Part shown: piece by piece, positions 52,536 to 61,011 of the stretch
How the letters are laid out: each line of letters begins with the position of its first letter
Position numbering within the stretch: position 1 is the first letter of the stretch
DNA from: DASXKD01 sp963703605
Lineage (GTDB): Bacteria > Actinomycetota > Actinomycetes > Streptosporangiales > Streptosporangiaceae
Direction: 5' to 3'
NCBI GenBank assembly: GCA_963703605.1
Contig: CAVPFC010000016.1
Span: forward strand, 1-64,000
DNA: 64,000 bases
Made by a program: the position numbers and the translations under genes
Notes under the pieces: model-generated
Databases searched by the model: none
What the model saw: the letters and a program-made list of their open reading frames with translations, nothing else
Told to the model about the DNA's origin: nothing

Positions 52536-53945
52536 ATGCCCGACGAAGGGAACAGCGGCACAGTGCCCGAATCTGGCAAGACCGCGAGCCGCCCAGGAAT
52601 GCTCACGCTGGACCAGCTGCGCGCGCAGGTCGGCGCGGGCACGCTCGACACGGTCGTGCTCGCGTTCACCGACATGCAGGGGCGTTTGCAAGGCAAGCGG
52701 GTGTCGGCCGAGTTCTTCCTCGACGAGGTGGCCGAGCACCACGCGGAGGGCTGCAACTACCTGCTCGCCGTCGACGTCGAGATGAACACGGTCGACGGCT
52801 TCGCGATGTCGTCCTGGGAACGCGGGTACGGGGACTTCGTCCTGGTCCCCGACCTCGGCACGCTGCGCCACCTGCCGTGGCACGAGGGCAGCGCGCTGCT
52901 CCTGGCCGACCTGGCCTGGTCCGACGGCAGCCCGGTGGTCGCCTCGCCCCGGCAGGTGCTCAAGGCCCAGACCGCCCGGCTGGCCGCCCGCGGCTGGACC
53001 GCCTTCGCCGGCACCGAGCTGGAGTTCTGCGTGTACCGGGACTCCTATGAGGACGCACAGGCCCGCGCCTACCGGGACCTCACCCCGGTGAACCTCTACA
53101 ACGTGGACTACTCGATCCTGGGCACCGGGCGCGTCGAGCCGCTGATGCGCCGGATCCGCCTGGGCATGACCGGCGCCGGGCTGTACGTCGAGTCGTCCAA
53201 GGGCGAGTGCAACCTCGGCCAGCACGAGATCGCGTTCCGCTACGCCGACGCCGTGACCACCTGCGACAACCACTCGATCTACAAGACCGGGGCCAAGGAG
53301 ATCGCGGCGCAGGACGGCATGAGCCTCACGTTCATGGCCAAGCCGAACGCCCGCGAGGGCAACTCGTGCCACATCCACCTGTCGCTGCGCGACGAGGCGG
53401 GCAGCCCGGTGCTGGCCGGGGACCGCCCGTTCGGCCTGTCCCCCGCCGGCGAGCACTTCCTGGCCGGGCAGCTCGCCGGGCTGCGCGAGCTCATCTTGTT
53501 CCACGCCCCGAACGTCAACTCCTACAAGCGCTACGTGCCGGGCAGCTTCGCCCCCACCGCGGTGCGCTGGGGCGTGGACAACAGGACCTGCGCCTACCGC
53601 CTGGTCGGGCACGGGCACTCGCTGCGCCCGGAGAACCGGGTGCCCGGCGGCGACGTCAACCCCTACCTGGCGATCGCCGCCATGATCGCCGCGGGCCTGG
53701 ACGGGATCGAGCGGGAGCTGCCGCTGGAGCCGGGGATGGACGGCAACGCCTACTCGGGCCCCGGCCCGCGGGTGCCGTCCACGCTGCGCGACGCGCTGGA
53801 CGCCTGGGAGAACAGCGAGCTTGCCCGCAAGGCGTTCGGCACCGACGTCGTCGAGCATTACGCCAACGGCGCGAAGGTGGAGCTGGCCGCGTTCGACGCC
53901 GCGGTCACCGACTGGGAGCTGCTGCGCAGCTTCGAGCGGATGTAA
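52536..53945 (+). CDS. Glutamine-synthetase-like gamma-glutamyl-amine ligase (PuuA/GlnA3/GlnA4 type)
   Basis: 469 residues from ATG 52536. Glutamine synthetase fold: FTDMQGRLQGKRVSAEFF, GTELEFCVYRD, NSCHIHLSLRD, FAPTAVRWGVDNR and RPENRVPGGDVNPY. It lacks the adenylylation-loop style of GSI. ATP-dependent ligation of glutamate to an amine (putrescine, ethanolamine or similar). Second gene of the cluster, so substrate is inferred from context. Confidence 0.88.
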   Translation: MPDEGNSGTVPESGKTASRPGMLTLDQLRAQVGAGTLDTVVLAFTDMQGRLQGKRVSAEFFLDEVAEHHAEGCNYLLAVDVEMNTVDGFAMSSWERGYGDFVLVPDLGTLRHLPWHEGSALLLADLAWSDGSPVVASPRQVLKAQTARLAARGWTAFAGTELEFCVYRDSYEDAQARAYRDLTPVNLYNVDYSILGTGRVEPLMRRIRLGMTGAGLYVESSKGECNLGQHEIAFRYADAVTTCDNHSIYKTGAKEIAAQDGMSLTFMAKPNAREGNSCHIHLSLRDEAGSPVLAGDRPFGLSPAGEHFLAGQLAGLRELILFHAPNVNSYKRYVPGSFAPTAVRWGVDNRTCAYRLVGHGHSLRPENRVPGGDVNPYLAIAAMIAAGLDGIERELPLEPGMDGNAYSGPGPRVPSTLRDALDAWENSELARKAFGTDVVEHYANGAKVELAAFDAAVTDWELLRSFERM

Positions 53946-53970
53946 CCCAACCAGGAGGCAGCGAGCGACG

Positions 53971-55335
53971 ATGCCCGCATTCACCGTGCTGAACCCCGCC
54001 ACCGAACAACCGGTCGCCGAGATCGAGCCGACCTCGGCCGAGGCGGCGGACGCCGCGATAGCGCGCGCGGTGGGCGCGCAGGCGGCCTGGCGGAACGTGG
54101 CCCCCGGCGAGCGCGCGGCGCTGCTCCGCTCGTTCGCCGACGTGGTCGACGCGCACCTCGAGGAGCTGGCCGCGCTGGAGGTGGCCGGCTCGGGGCACCC
54201 GGCCGGGCAGGCCCGCTGGGAGGCCGGCAACATCCGCGACGTGCTGCGCTACTACTCCGCCGCGCCGGAGCGGCTGTGCGGCAAGCAGATCCCGGTGCCC
54301 GGCGGCCTGGACGTCACGTTCCACGAGCCCGTCGGCGTGGTCGGCCTGATCGTGCCGTGGAACTTCCCCATGCCGATCCTGGGCTGGGGCCTGGCGCCCG
54401 CGCTGGCCGCGGGCAACCCCGTGATCGCCAAGCCGGCCGAGCGGACGCCGCTGACCGCGATCAGGATCGCCGAGCTCGCCCTGGCGGCAGGGCTGCCCGA
54501 GGGCGTGTTCCAGGTACTGCCCGGCAAGGGTTCGGTGGTGGGCCAGCGCCTGGTCGACCACCCGGACGTGCGCAAGATCGTCTTCACCGGCTCCACCGAG
54601 GTGGGCCGGCAGATCATGGCCGGCTGCGCCCGGCAGGTGAAGCGGCTCACGATGGAGCTGGGCGGCAAGAGCGCCAACATCGTGTTCGCCGACTGCGACC
54701 TGGAACGGGCCGCGGCCACCGCCCCGGTCGCCGCGTTCGACAACGCCGGCCAGGACTGCTGCGCCCGGTCCCGGATCCTGGTCCAGCGCAGCGTCTACGA
54801 CCGGTTCCTCGAGCTGTTCGAGCCCGCGGTCAAGGCGGTCGCGGTCGGCGACCCGGCCAGCCCGGGCACCGAGATGGGGCCGCTGATCTCGGCCGAGCAC
54901 CGGGCCCGGGTGGCCTCCTACGTGCCGGACGGCGCACCGGTGGCGTTCCGGGGCAGCGCGCCGCAGGGCGCCGGGTACTGGTACCCGCCCACCGTGCTGG
55001 CCCCGGTGCGGATGGACGATCCGGCCTACACCGAGGAGGTGTTCGGCCCGGTGGTCGCCGTGGTCCCGTTCGACGACGAGGCGGACGCGGTGGCGCTGGC
55101 CAACGACACGCCGTACGGGCTGTCCGGCTCGCTGTGGACCCGGGACGTGGGCCGGGCGATCCGGGTGTCGCGGGCGATCGAGACCGGCGCGCTGTCGGTC
55201 AACTCGCATTCCTCGGTCCGGTACTGGACGCCGTTCGGCGGGTTCAAGCAGTCCGGGCTCGGGCGCGAGCTGGGCCCGGACGCCCTGGACGCCTTTACCG
55301 AGACCAAGAACGTCTTCATCGCCACCGACCCGTGA
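53971..55335 (+). CDS. Aldehyde dehydrogenase (NAD(P)+)
   Basis: 454 residues from ATG 53971 with AGGAGG 14 nt upstream. PWNFPMPILGWGLAPALAAGN, FTGSTEVGRQIM, general base Glu in TMELGGKSAN, nucleophile Cys in AGQDCCARSR, EEVFGPV. Oxidises the gamma-glutamylated aldehyde to the acid (PuuC-like role, inferred). Confidence 0.92.
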   Translation: MPAFTVLNPATEQPVAEIEPTSAEAADAAIARAVGAQAAWRNVAPGERAALLRSFADVVDAHLEELAALEVAGSGHPAGQARWEAGNIRDVLRYYSAAPERLCGKQIPVPGGLDVTFHEPVGVVGLIVPWNFPMPILGWGLAPALAAGNPVIAKPAERTPLTAIRIAELALAAGLPEGVFQVLPGKGSVVGQRLVDHPDVRKIVFTGSTEVGRQIMAGCARQVKRLTMELGGKSANIVFADCDLERAAATAPVAAFDNAGQDCCARSRILVQRSVYDRFLELFEPAVKAVAVGDPASPGTEMGPLISAEHRARVASYVPDGAPVAFRGSAPQGAGYWYPPTVLAPVRMDDPAYTEEVFGPVVAVVPFDDEADAVALANDTPYGLSGSLWTRDVGRAIRVSRAIETGALSVNSHSSVRYWTPFGGFKQSGLGRELGPDALDAFTETKNVFIATDP

Positions 55336-55438
55336 CGGTGCTTTACGCCAATCCCGTGGCAGCCAGCCACCGAGGAGCAGCCGGTTTCCGCCGCAACCTG
55401 ACGGCCTGGCGGCCGCCGAACACCGAAGGAGCGCCCTT

Positions 55439-56203
55439 ATGCAACGCCTGCTGGACCGGGTCGCCGTGATCACCGGGGCCGGAAGTGGCATCGGGCTGGC
55501 CAGCGTGCGCAGGCTCGCCGCCGAAGGAGCCAAGATCGTCGCGGTCGACATCGACGGCGAGACCGGCAAGGCCGCCGCCGAGGAGGTTGGCGGCCTGTTC
55601 GTCCAGGCGGACGTGACCAGCGAGGACAACGTGCGCGGGGTCTACGAGGCCGCGGCGCGCGAGTTCGGGCGCATCGACGTCGCCTTCAACAACGCAGGCA
55701 TCTCCCCGCCCGAGGACGACTCGATCCTGACCACCGGCCTGGACGCCTGGCGGCGCGTCCAGGACGTCAACCTCACCTCGGTCTACCTGTGCTGCAAGCA
55801 CGTCATCCCGCACATGCAGCGGCAGGGTGGCGGCTCGATCATCAACACCGCCTCGTTCGTCGCGGTCCTCGGCGCGGCGACCTCACAGATCTCCTACACC
55901 GCGTCCAAGGGCGGCGTGCTCGCGATGAGCCGGGAGCTCGGGGTGCAGTTCGCGCGGGAGAAGATCCGGGTGAACGCGCTCTGCCCGGGGCCGATCAACA
56001 CCCCGCTGCTCCAGGAACTGTTCGCCGCGGACCCGGAGCGGGCGCAGCGGCGGCTGGTCCACGTGCCGATGGGCCGGTTCGGCGAGGCCGGCGAGATCGC
56101 CGCCGCGGTCGCGTTCCTGGCCAGCGACGACGCGTCGTTCGTCACCGCGTCGACGTTCCTGGTCGACGGCGGTATCTCCGGCGCCTACGTAACGCCGCTA
56201 TGA
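55439..56203 (+). CDS. SDR-family alcohol/ketone dehydrogenase
   Basis: 254 residues. ITGAGSGIGLASVRRLAAEG cofactor loop, NNAGIS, catalytic Ser in IINTASFVA, YTASKGGV (YxxxK) and FLVDGGISGAYV. Classical active SDR. In this cluster it may oxidise a gamma-glutamylated amino alcohol to the aldehyde, replacing the flavin oxidase PuuB, which is absent. Confidence 0.9.
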   Translation: MQRLLDRVAVITGAGSGIGLASVRRLAAEGAKIVAVDIDGETGKAAAEEVGGLFVQADVTSEDNVRGVYEAAAREFGRIDVAFNNAGISPPEDDSILTTGLDAWRRVQDVNLTSVYLCCKHVIPHMQRQGGGSIINTASFVAVLGAATSQISYTASKGGVLAMSRELGVQFAREKIRVNALCPGPINTPLLQELFAADPERAQRRLVHVPMGRFGEAGEIAAAVAFLASDDASFVTASTFLVDGGISGAYVTPL

Positions 56204-56236
56204 GGTGCGCTGCGGCAATCCGTGTGGCAACGACCA

Positions 56237-56299
56237 GCCTCCCGAAGCCAGCGCGCCGCTTGCTGGCGCGCCTCCGGCACGACGTCCCGCGAGGGAGGC
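56237..56299 (+). repeat. Hairpin element, copy F, supplying a ribosome-binding site
   Basis: GCCTCCC ... GGGAGGC arms as in copy D. The inner stem is a different but perfect GCGCGCC / GGCGCGC (56251-56257 with 56265-56271). GGAGG lies 7 nt before the TTG start of the hydrolase gene. Confidence 0.75.
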
Positions 56300-56305
56300 A
56301 ATGAA

Positions 56306-57010
56306 TTGCTGACCGCACCGGTGATCGGGCTCACCGCGTACAGCGAGCCCGCGCAGTGGGCCGTCTGGAAGGCGCCCGCGGTGCTGCTGCCGGACAGCTA
56401 CGTGCGGCAGGTTGCCGCGGCGGGCGGGGTCCCGGTGCTGCTGCCGCCGCTGCCGGGGGTGGCGGCCGCGGTGGGCCGGCTGGACGGGCTGATCCTCACC
56501 GGTGGCGGCGACATCCACCCCGCCAGGTACGGGGAACCGGCTCACCCGCGCACGACCCGGGTGAGCGAGCCGCGGGACGCCGCCGAGCTGGAGCTGCTCG
56601 ATGCGGCGCTGGGCGCCGGGCTGCCGGTTCTCGGCGTCTGCCGGGGCATGCAGCTGCTGAACGTGGCCCGCGGCGGGACGCTGCGCCAGCACCTCCCCGA
56701 GGAGGCCGGGCACGCCCCGCAGCCGGGCACGTTCGGGTCGCACCCGGTCCGGGTCGGCGCCGGCACCCGCCTCGCGGGCATCCTGGGCGCCGACGGCGCG
56801 CCCCTCGACGTGCCGACCGCGCATCACCAGGCGGTCGAGGCGCTCGGCGACGGCCTGGTCGCCGCCGCCTGGGCCCAGGACGGCGTGGTCGAGGCGGTGG
56901 AGCTGGGCGGCGGCGGGGACCCGTTCGTGCTCGGCGTGCAGTGGCACCCCGAGGCCAGCACGGACCGGCGGCTGATGGCGGCGCTGGTCGCCGCGGCCGC
57001 CGCCCGCTGA
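56306..57010 (+). CDS. Gamma-glutamyl hydrolase, class I glutamine amidotransferase-like (PuuD type, peptidase C26)
   Basis: 234 residues from TTG 56306 (LLTAPVIGLTAYSE). LTGGGDIHPARYGEP, nucleophile Cys in LGVCRGMQLLNVARGG, and His-Glu in VQWHPEAS complete the triad. Releases glutamate from the gamma-glutamylated acid, closing the pathway. Its ribosome-binding site lies in hairpin element copy F. Confidence 0.9.
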   Translation: MLTAPVIGLTAYSEPAQWAVWKAPAVLLPDSYVRQVAAAGGVPVLLPPLPGVAAAVGRLDGLILTGGGDIHPARYGEPAHPRTTRVSEPRDAAELELLDAALGAGLPVLGVCRGMQLLNVARGGTLRQHLPEEAGHAPQPGTFGSHPVRVGAGTRLAGILGADGAPLDVPTAHHQAVEALGDGLVAAAWAQDGVVEAVELGGGGDPFVLGVQWHPEASTDRRLMAALVAAAAAR

Positions 57011-57062
57011 TCGCGGCCGTGCGCTCAGCGGCTCCCCAGACACAGCCTCTACACTCGCCAGC

Positions 57063-57989
57063 GTGAGTGATACCCCCGCTGTCGAGATCCACGATCTCGT
57101 CAAGCGGTACGGGCACACGACCGCGGTGGACGGGCTCAGCCTGTCCGCGGCGCGCGGCACGGTGACCGCGGTGCTCGGCCCGAACGGCGCGGGCAAGACC
57201 ACCACGATCGAGATCTGCGAGGGATACCGCCGCCCGGACGCGGGCACGGTCGCGGTCCTCGGCCAGGATCCGGTCGCGGACGCCCGCTCGCTGCGGCCCC
57301 GGGTCGGGGTGATGCTCCAGTCCGGCGGCATCCCGCCCGCCGCCAGGCCCGGCGAGTACCTGGCGGTGCTGGCCGCCTTCCACGCTCACCCGCTGGACCC
57401 GGCCTGGCTGCTGGACCGGCTGGGGCTGGCGGGCTCCGCGCGGACCCCGCTCAAGCGGCTGTCCGGGGGCCAGCAGCAGCGGGTCTCGCTCGCCGCCGCG
57501 GTGATCGGCCGGCCGGAGCTACTGTTCCTCGACGAGCCCACGGCCGGGCTGGATCCGCAGGCGCGGCACGCCACCTGGGCGCTGATCGAGGGCCTGCGTG
57601 CCACCGGGGCCAGCGTGATCCTTACCACGCATCACATGGAGGAGGCCGAGCGGCTCGCCGACCGCGTGGCGGTCGTCGACCACGGGTGCATGGTCGCCGA
57701 GGGGACCCCGGCCGACCTGACCGGCACCGCCGGGCAGGTCCGCTTCCGGGCCGAGGCGGGCCTGGACACCGACGCGCTGGTCGCCGCGCTGCCGGTGGGC
57801 AGCACGGCGAAGGAGTCGCCCGCCGGGCACTACCTGGTCGAGGTGCAGAACCGGGTGGACCCGCGGCTGGTCGCGGCCGTGACCGCCTGGTGTGCCGAGC
57901 ACGGCGTGCTCGCCCAGGAGCTCAGGATCGAAAGCCGCACCCTGGAGGACGTGTTCCTGGAGCTGACCGGCCGGGAGCTGCGCTCATGA
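57063..57989 (+). CDS. ABC-2 type exporter ATPase
   Basis: 308 residues from GTG 57063. LGPNGAGKTTTIEICEGYRR (Walker A), LSGGQQQRVSLA, LLFLDEPTAGLD, TTHHMEEAERLAD; C-terminal DUF4162-like tail. Partner of the next gene (ATGA overlap). In many actinobacteria this pair sits divergent from sufR, next to ctaA (family knowledge). Confidence 0.92.
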   Translation: MSDTPAVEIHDLVKRYGHTTAVDGLSLSAARGTVTAVLGPNGAGKTTTIEICEGYRRPDAGTVAVLGQDPVADARSLRPRVGVMLQSGGIPPAARPGEYLAVLAAFHAHPLDPAWLLDRLGLAGSARTPLKRLSGGQQQRVSLAAAVIGRPELLFLDEPTAGLDPQARHATWALIEGLRATGASVILTTHHMEEAERLADRVAVVDHGCMVAEGTPADLTGTAGQVRFRAEAGLDTDALVAALPVGSTAKESPAGHYLVEVQNRVDPRLVAAVTAWCAEHGVLAQELRIESRTLEDVFLELTGRELRS

Positions 57990-58912
57990 GCGACATCGCG
58001 AGCCAGGCACCGCAGGAGGGGGCGGGCGCAGGACGGGGGCGGGCGCCGGACGGGGGCGGGCGCGAAGCGCGGGGGCGGGGAAAGCAGAGCGCGGGGGCGG
58101 GATCAGAAGAGCACGGGGGCGGGAAGAGCACAGCTGCGGCGGCCGGGTGGCCCGCCCCCGCGCCCGGCGCCGCGCCCCGGGCGAAGATGATCATGGCGCA
58201 GGCCGGCCTCGAATCCAGGATGCTGGTCCGCAACGGGGAACAGCTGCTGCTCACGCTCGTCGTCCCGGTGCTCCTGCTCGTCGCGTTCAGCCTGGACCAC
58301 CACCTGGTCAGCGGGGAGACCAAGCATCCGGTCAACTTCCTGGTACCGGGCATGATCGCGCTCGCGGTGCTGTCGACGGCCTTCACCAGCCAGGCCATCG
58401 CCACCGGGTTCGAGCGCCGGTACGGCGTGCTGAAGCGGCTCGGGTCCACCCCGCTGTCCCGCGGCGGGCTGATCGGGGCGAAGACGGTCACGGTGATCGG
58501 CGTCGAGCTGGCCCAGACGGTGATCCTCATCGCGGTGGGCCTGGCGCTGGGGTGGCAGCCGCGCGGCGGGCCGGCCGCCGCCGTCTCGGTGGCCCTGCTC
58601 GTGCTGCTGGGCACGGCGGCGTTCAGCGGCCTGGCGCTGCTGCTGGCCGGGACGCTGCGCGCCGAGGCCACGCTGGCCCTGGCCAACCTGGTCTACCTGG
58701 TGCTGCTGGGGCTCGGCGGCATCATCTTCCCGCTGGCGAAGTTCGGGTCCGCGCAGGGGGCGCTCACCCTGCTGCCGTCGGGGGCGCTGTCCGACGGGCT
58801 GCACAAGGTGCTCCAGTACGGGCACGGGCTGCCGCTGCGGGACCTGGCGGTGCTGGCGGTCTGGGCGGTCATCACGATCACGCTGGCCGCGCGGCTGTTC
58901 CGGTGGGAGTAA
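57986..58912 (+). CDS. ABC-2 type exporter permease
   Basis: 308 residues from ATG 57986. An unusual ~60-residue Gly/Arg/Ala-rich N-terminus coded by G-runs (58016-58123) precedes six membrane helices (~85-300). Substrate unknown. Confidence 0.88.
   Translation: MSDIASQAPQEGAGAGRGRAPDGGGREARGRGKQSAGAGSEEHGGGKSTAAAAGWPAPAPGAAPRAKMIMAQAGLESRMLVRNGEQLLLTLVVPVLLLVAFSLDHHLVSGETKHPVNFLVPGMIALAVLSTAFTSQAIATGFERRYGVLKRLGSTPLSRGGLIGAKTVTVIGVELAQTVILIAVGLALGWQPRGGPAAAVSVALLVLLGTAAFSGLALLLAGTLRAEATLALANLVYLVLLGLGGIIFPLAKFGSAQGALTLLPSGALSDGLHKVLQYGHGLPLRDLAVLAVWAVITITLAARLFRWE
58016..58123 (+). other. G-rich tract with G-quadruplex potential in the permease 5' coding region
   Basis: Six near-repeats of GGGGGCGGG within about 110 bp, close behind the start codon on the coding strand. 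Could fold into G-quadruplexes in DNA or mRNA and slow translation of the permease. Confidence 0.5.
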
Positions 58913-59862
58913 GCGGTCACCAGCGGGCGGCCGGTCCCGTGGTGTGGCGCGCCGTGCCGCCGTCGGTGCTGGTCGTGTTCGGCATCTTCTCGGTCCAGTT
59001 CGGCGCCGGGCTCGCGGCCCGGCTGTTCGCGGAGATCCCGCCCGCGGCCGTCACCGCGGTGCGGCTGTGGCTCTCGGCCGTCGTGATGGTCCTCATCGGG
59101 GCCCGGGCGCTGCGGAACGCCGTGTCCGGCGTGCTGCGCCGGCACGCCTGGCGGGACGCGGCCGTGGTCGTGGCCTTCGGCCTGACGCTCGCCATCATGA
59201 ACTACTCGATCTACCAGTCGTTCGCCCGGATCCCGCTCGGGATCTCGGTCACGATCGAGTTCCTCGGCCCGCTCGGGCTGGCGGTGGTGTCCTCCCGGCG
59301 GGCAGTCGACCTGCTCTGGGTCGCGCTGGCCGGCGCCGGCGTGGCGCTGCTCGCCCGCGGCCACCTCGCCCTGACGCACACCGGCGCCGCCGGGCATGCC
59401 GCGGCCGGCTCCGGGCAGGCCCTGGAGGGCCTGGCGTTCGGCCTGCTCTCGGGCCTGGCCTGGGCCGCCTACATCCTGCTGAGCCGGGCCACCGGGCAGC
59501 GGTTTGAAGGTTCGTCCGGGCTCGCGATCGCCATGGTGGTCGCCGGAATCGCGATCACCCCGGTGGGCGTGGCGGCCGGGCGCGGGGCGCTGCTGCGGCC
59601 GGGCATCCTGGCCACCGGGCTGGGCATCGCGCTGCTGTCGTCGATCATCCCTTACTCGCTCGAGATGGAGGCCCTGCGGCGGATCCCGGCCCGGGTCTTC
59701 GGCATCTGGATGAGCCTGGAACCGGCCGCCGCGGCGCTGGTCGGCCTGGTTCTCCTCAGCCAGGCGCTCGGCCTGCGGGAGTGGCTCGCGATCGGCTGCG
59801 TCACGGTCGCCTGCGCGGGCGCCGCGCGCGGCGCCCGCGAGCTCCAGGCCCCCGAGGCCTGA
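58903..59862 (+). CDS. EamA/RhtA-type DMT transporter
   Basis: About 319 residues. Ten membrane helices; VVFGIFSVQFGAGLAARLF, FGLTLAIMNYSIYQSFARIP, EFLGPLGLAV, EPAAAALVGLVLL. Likely amino acid or metabolite exporter. The start is uncertain: GTG 58903 overlaps the permease end by 10 bp, and GTG 58942 or 58951 fit the family length better. Confidence 0.85.
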   Translation: MGVSGHQRAAGPVVWRAVPPSVLVVFGIFSVQFGAGLAARLFAEIPPAAVTAVRLWLSAVVMVLIGARALRNAVSGVLRRHAWRDAAVVVAFGLTLAIMNYSIYQSFARIPLGISVTIEFLGPLGLAVVSSRRAVDLLWVALAGAGVALLARGHLALTHTGAAGHAAAGSGQALEGLAFGLLSGLAWAAYILLSRATGQRFEGSSGLAIAMVVAGIAITPVGVAAGRGALLRPGILATGLGIALLSSIIPYSLEMEALRRIPARVFGIWMSLEPAAAALVGLVLLSQALGLREWLAIGCVTVACAGAARGARELQAPEA

Positions 59863-59928
59863 GGAGTTCCGGCGCCCTTACCGGGCGCTCTGCGTGCGAA
59901 CCGGGCGGGCCGCTCCTACCATGGGTGC

Positions 59929-61011
59929 GTGCCGGCAGGACAGAAGGATCACCGCAGCCAGGGGGACGCTGTGGCCATGGCCCCCGCGGGTGGCGGCCCC
60001 GCCGCGGCGCGCGCCAGGCGCTGGGCCGACGTGCTGCTCAACCCCACCCCGGTGGCCATGCGGCGGATTGCCCTGGCCGGAGTGATCACCACGGCGGGGA
60101 TCATCGCGACCGGGGCGGCGGTCCGGCTGAGCGAGTCGGGCCTCGGCTGCCCCGACTGGCCGCAGTGCACCCGCAGCAGCCTGGTCGCCGCGCACTCGCG
60201 GGGCGACCCGATGTTCCACACCTGGATCGAATTCGGCAACCGGATGGTCACCGTGGCCGTCACGGTGATCGCCGTGGGAGTGTTCGTCGCCGCCTGGCGG
60301 TTCCGCCCGGGCGGCCACCGGCGGCGGGACCTGGTCTGGCTCGCCGCCGTCCAGCCGGCCGGGATATTCGCCCAGGCGGTGCTCGGCGGCATCGTCGTGC
60401 TGACCAAGCTCAACCCGGCCGCGGTCGCGCTGCACTTCCTCGCGTCGAGCGCGGTCGTGGCCGCCGCGGTGGTGCTGTGGGTGCGGTGCACCGAGGGCAC
60501 CGGTCCGGCCAGGTCCCTGGTCAGGGCCGACCTGCGGCTGATGGCCTACGCCCAGCTCGCCGTCGTGGCCCTGATGCTGGCCGCCGGGACCGTGGTGACC
60601 GGGACCGGGCCGCTGGCCGGCGCCGGCGCGGTGCCCCGGTTCCACCTGCCACTGGAGGGCGTGACGCAACTGCACGCCGACATCGGCTGGTTCCTCGGCG
60701 CCTCCGCCATCTGGCTCGCGGTGGGCCTGCGGTTCAGCAACGCCCCGGCGCCCGCGGTCCGGCTGGGCTGGGTGGTGCTCGGCCTCATCGGCCTCCAGGG
60801 CGTGATCGGCTACACCCAGTACTTCACCGGGCTGCCGGCCGGCCTGGTCTGGGTTCACGTCTGCGGCTCCGTGCTGATCTGGATAGCGGCGCTGCGCCTG
60901 GTGTTCACCCTCCGGGACCGGGGCCCGGTCACCCTCGGCGGTGCACCGCAGGCCGGGGAGCCCGGCGTCCACGTACCGGTCGAGCCCGCGGAGCCCGCCG
61001 CCGCACGTTAG
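59929..61011 (+). CDS. ctaA: Heme A synthase (COX15/CtaA)
   Basis: 360 residues from GTG 59929. Eight membrane helices; ITTAGIIATGAAVRLSESGL, GLGCPDWPQC, WIEFGNRMV, HFLASS, QLHADIGW and HVCGSVLIW provide conserved histidines. Converts heme O to heme A for aa3-type cytochrome oxidase, so the organism respires aerobically. Confidence 0.93.
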   Translation: MPAGQKDHRSQGDAVAMAPAGGGPAAARARRWADVLLNPTPVAMRRIALAGVITTAGIIATGAAVRLSESGLGCPDWPQCTRSSLVAAHSRGDPMFHTWIEFGNRMVTVAVTVIAVGVFVAAWRFRPGGHRRRDLVWLAAVQPAGIFAQAVLGGIVVLTKLNPAAVALHFLASSAVVAAAVVLWVRCTEGTGPARSLVRADLRLMAYAQLAVVALMLAAGTVVTGTGPLAGAGAVPRFHLPLEGVTQLHADIGWFLGASAIWLAVGLRFSNAPAPAVRLGWVVLGLIGLQGVIGYTQYFTGLPAGLVWVHVCGSVLIWIAALRLVFTLRDRGPVTLGGAPQAGEPGVHVPVEPAEPAAAR

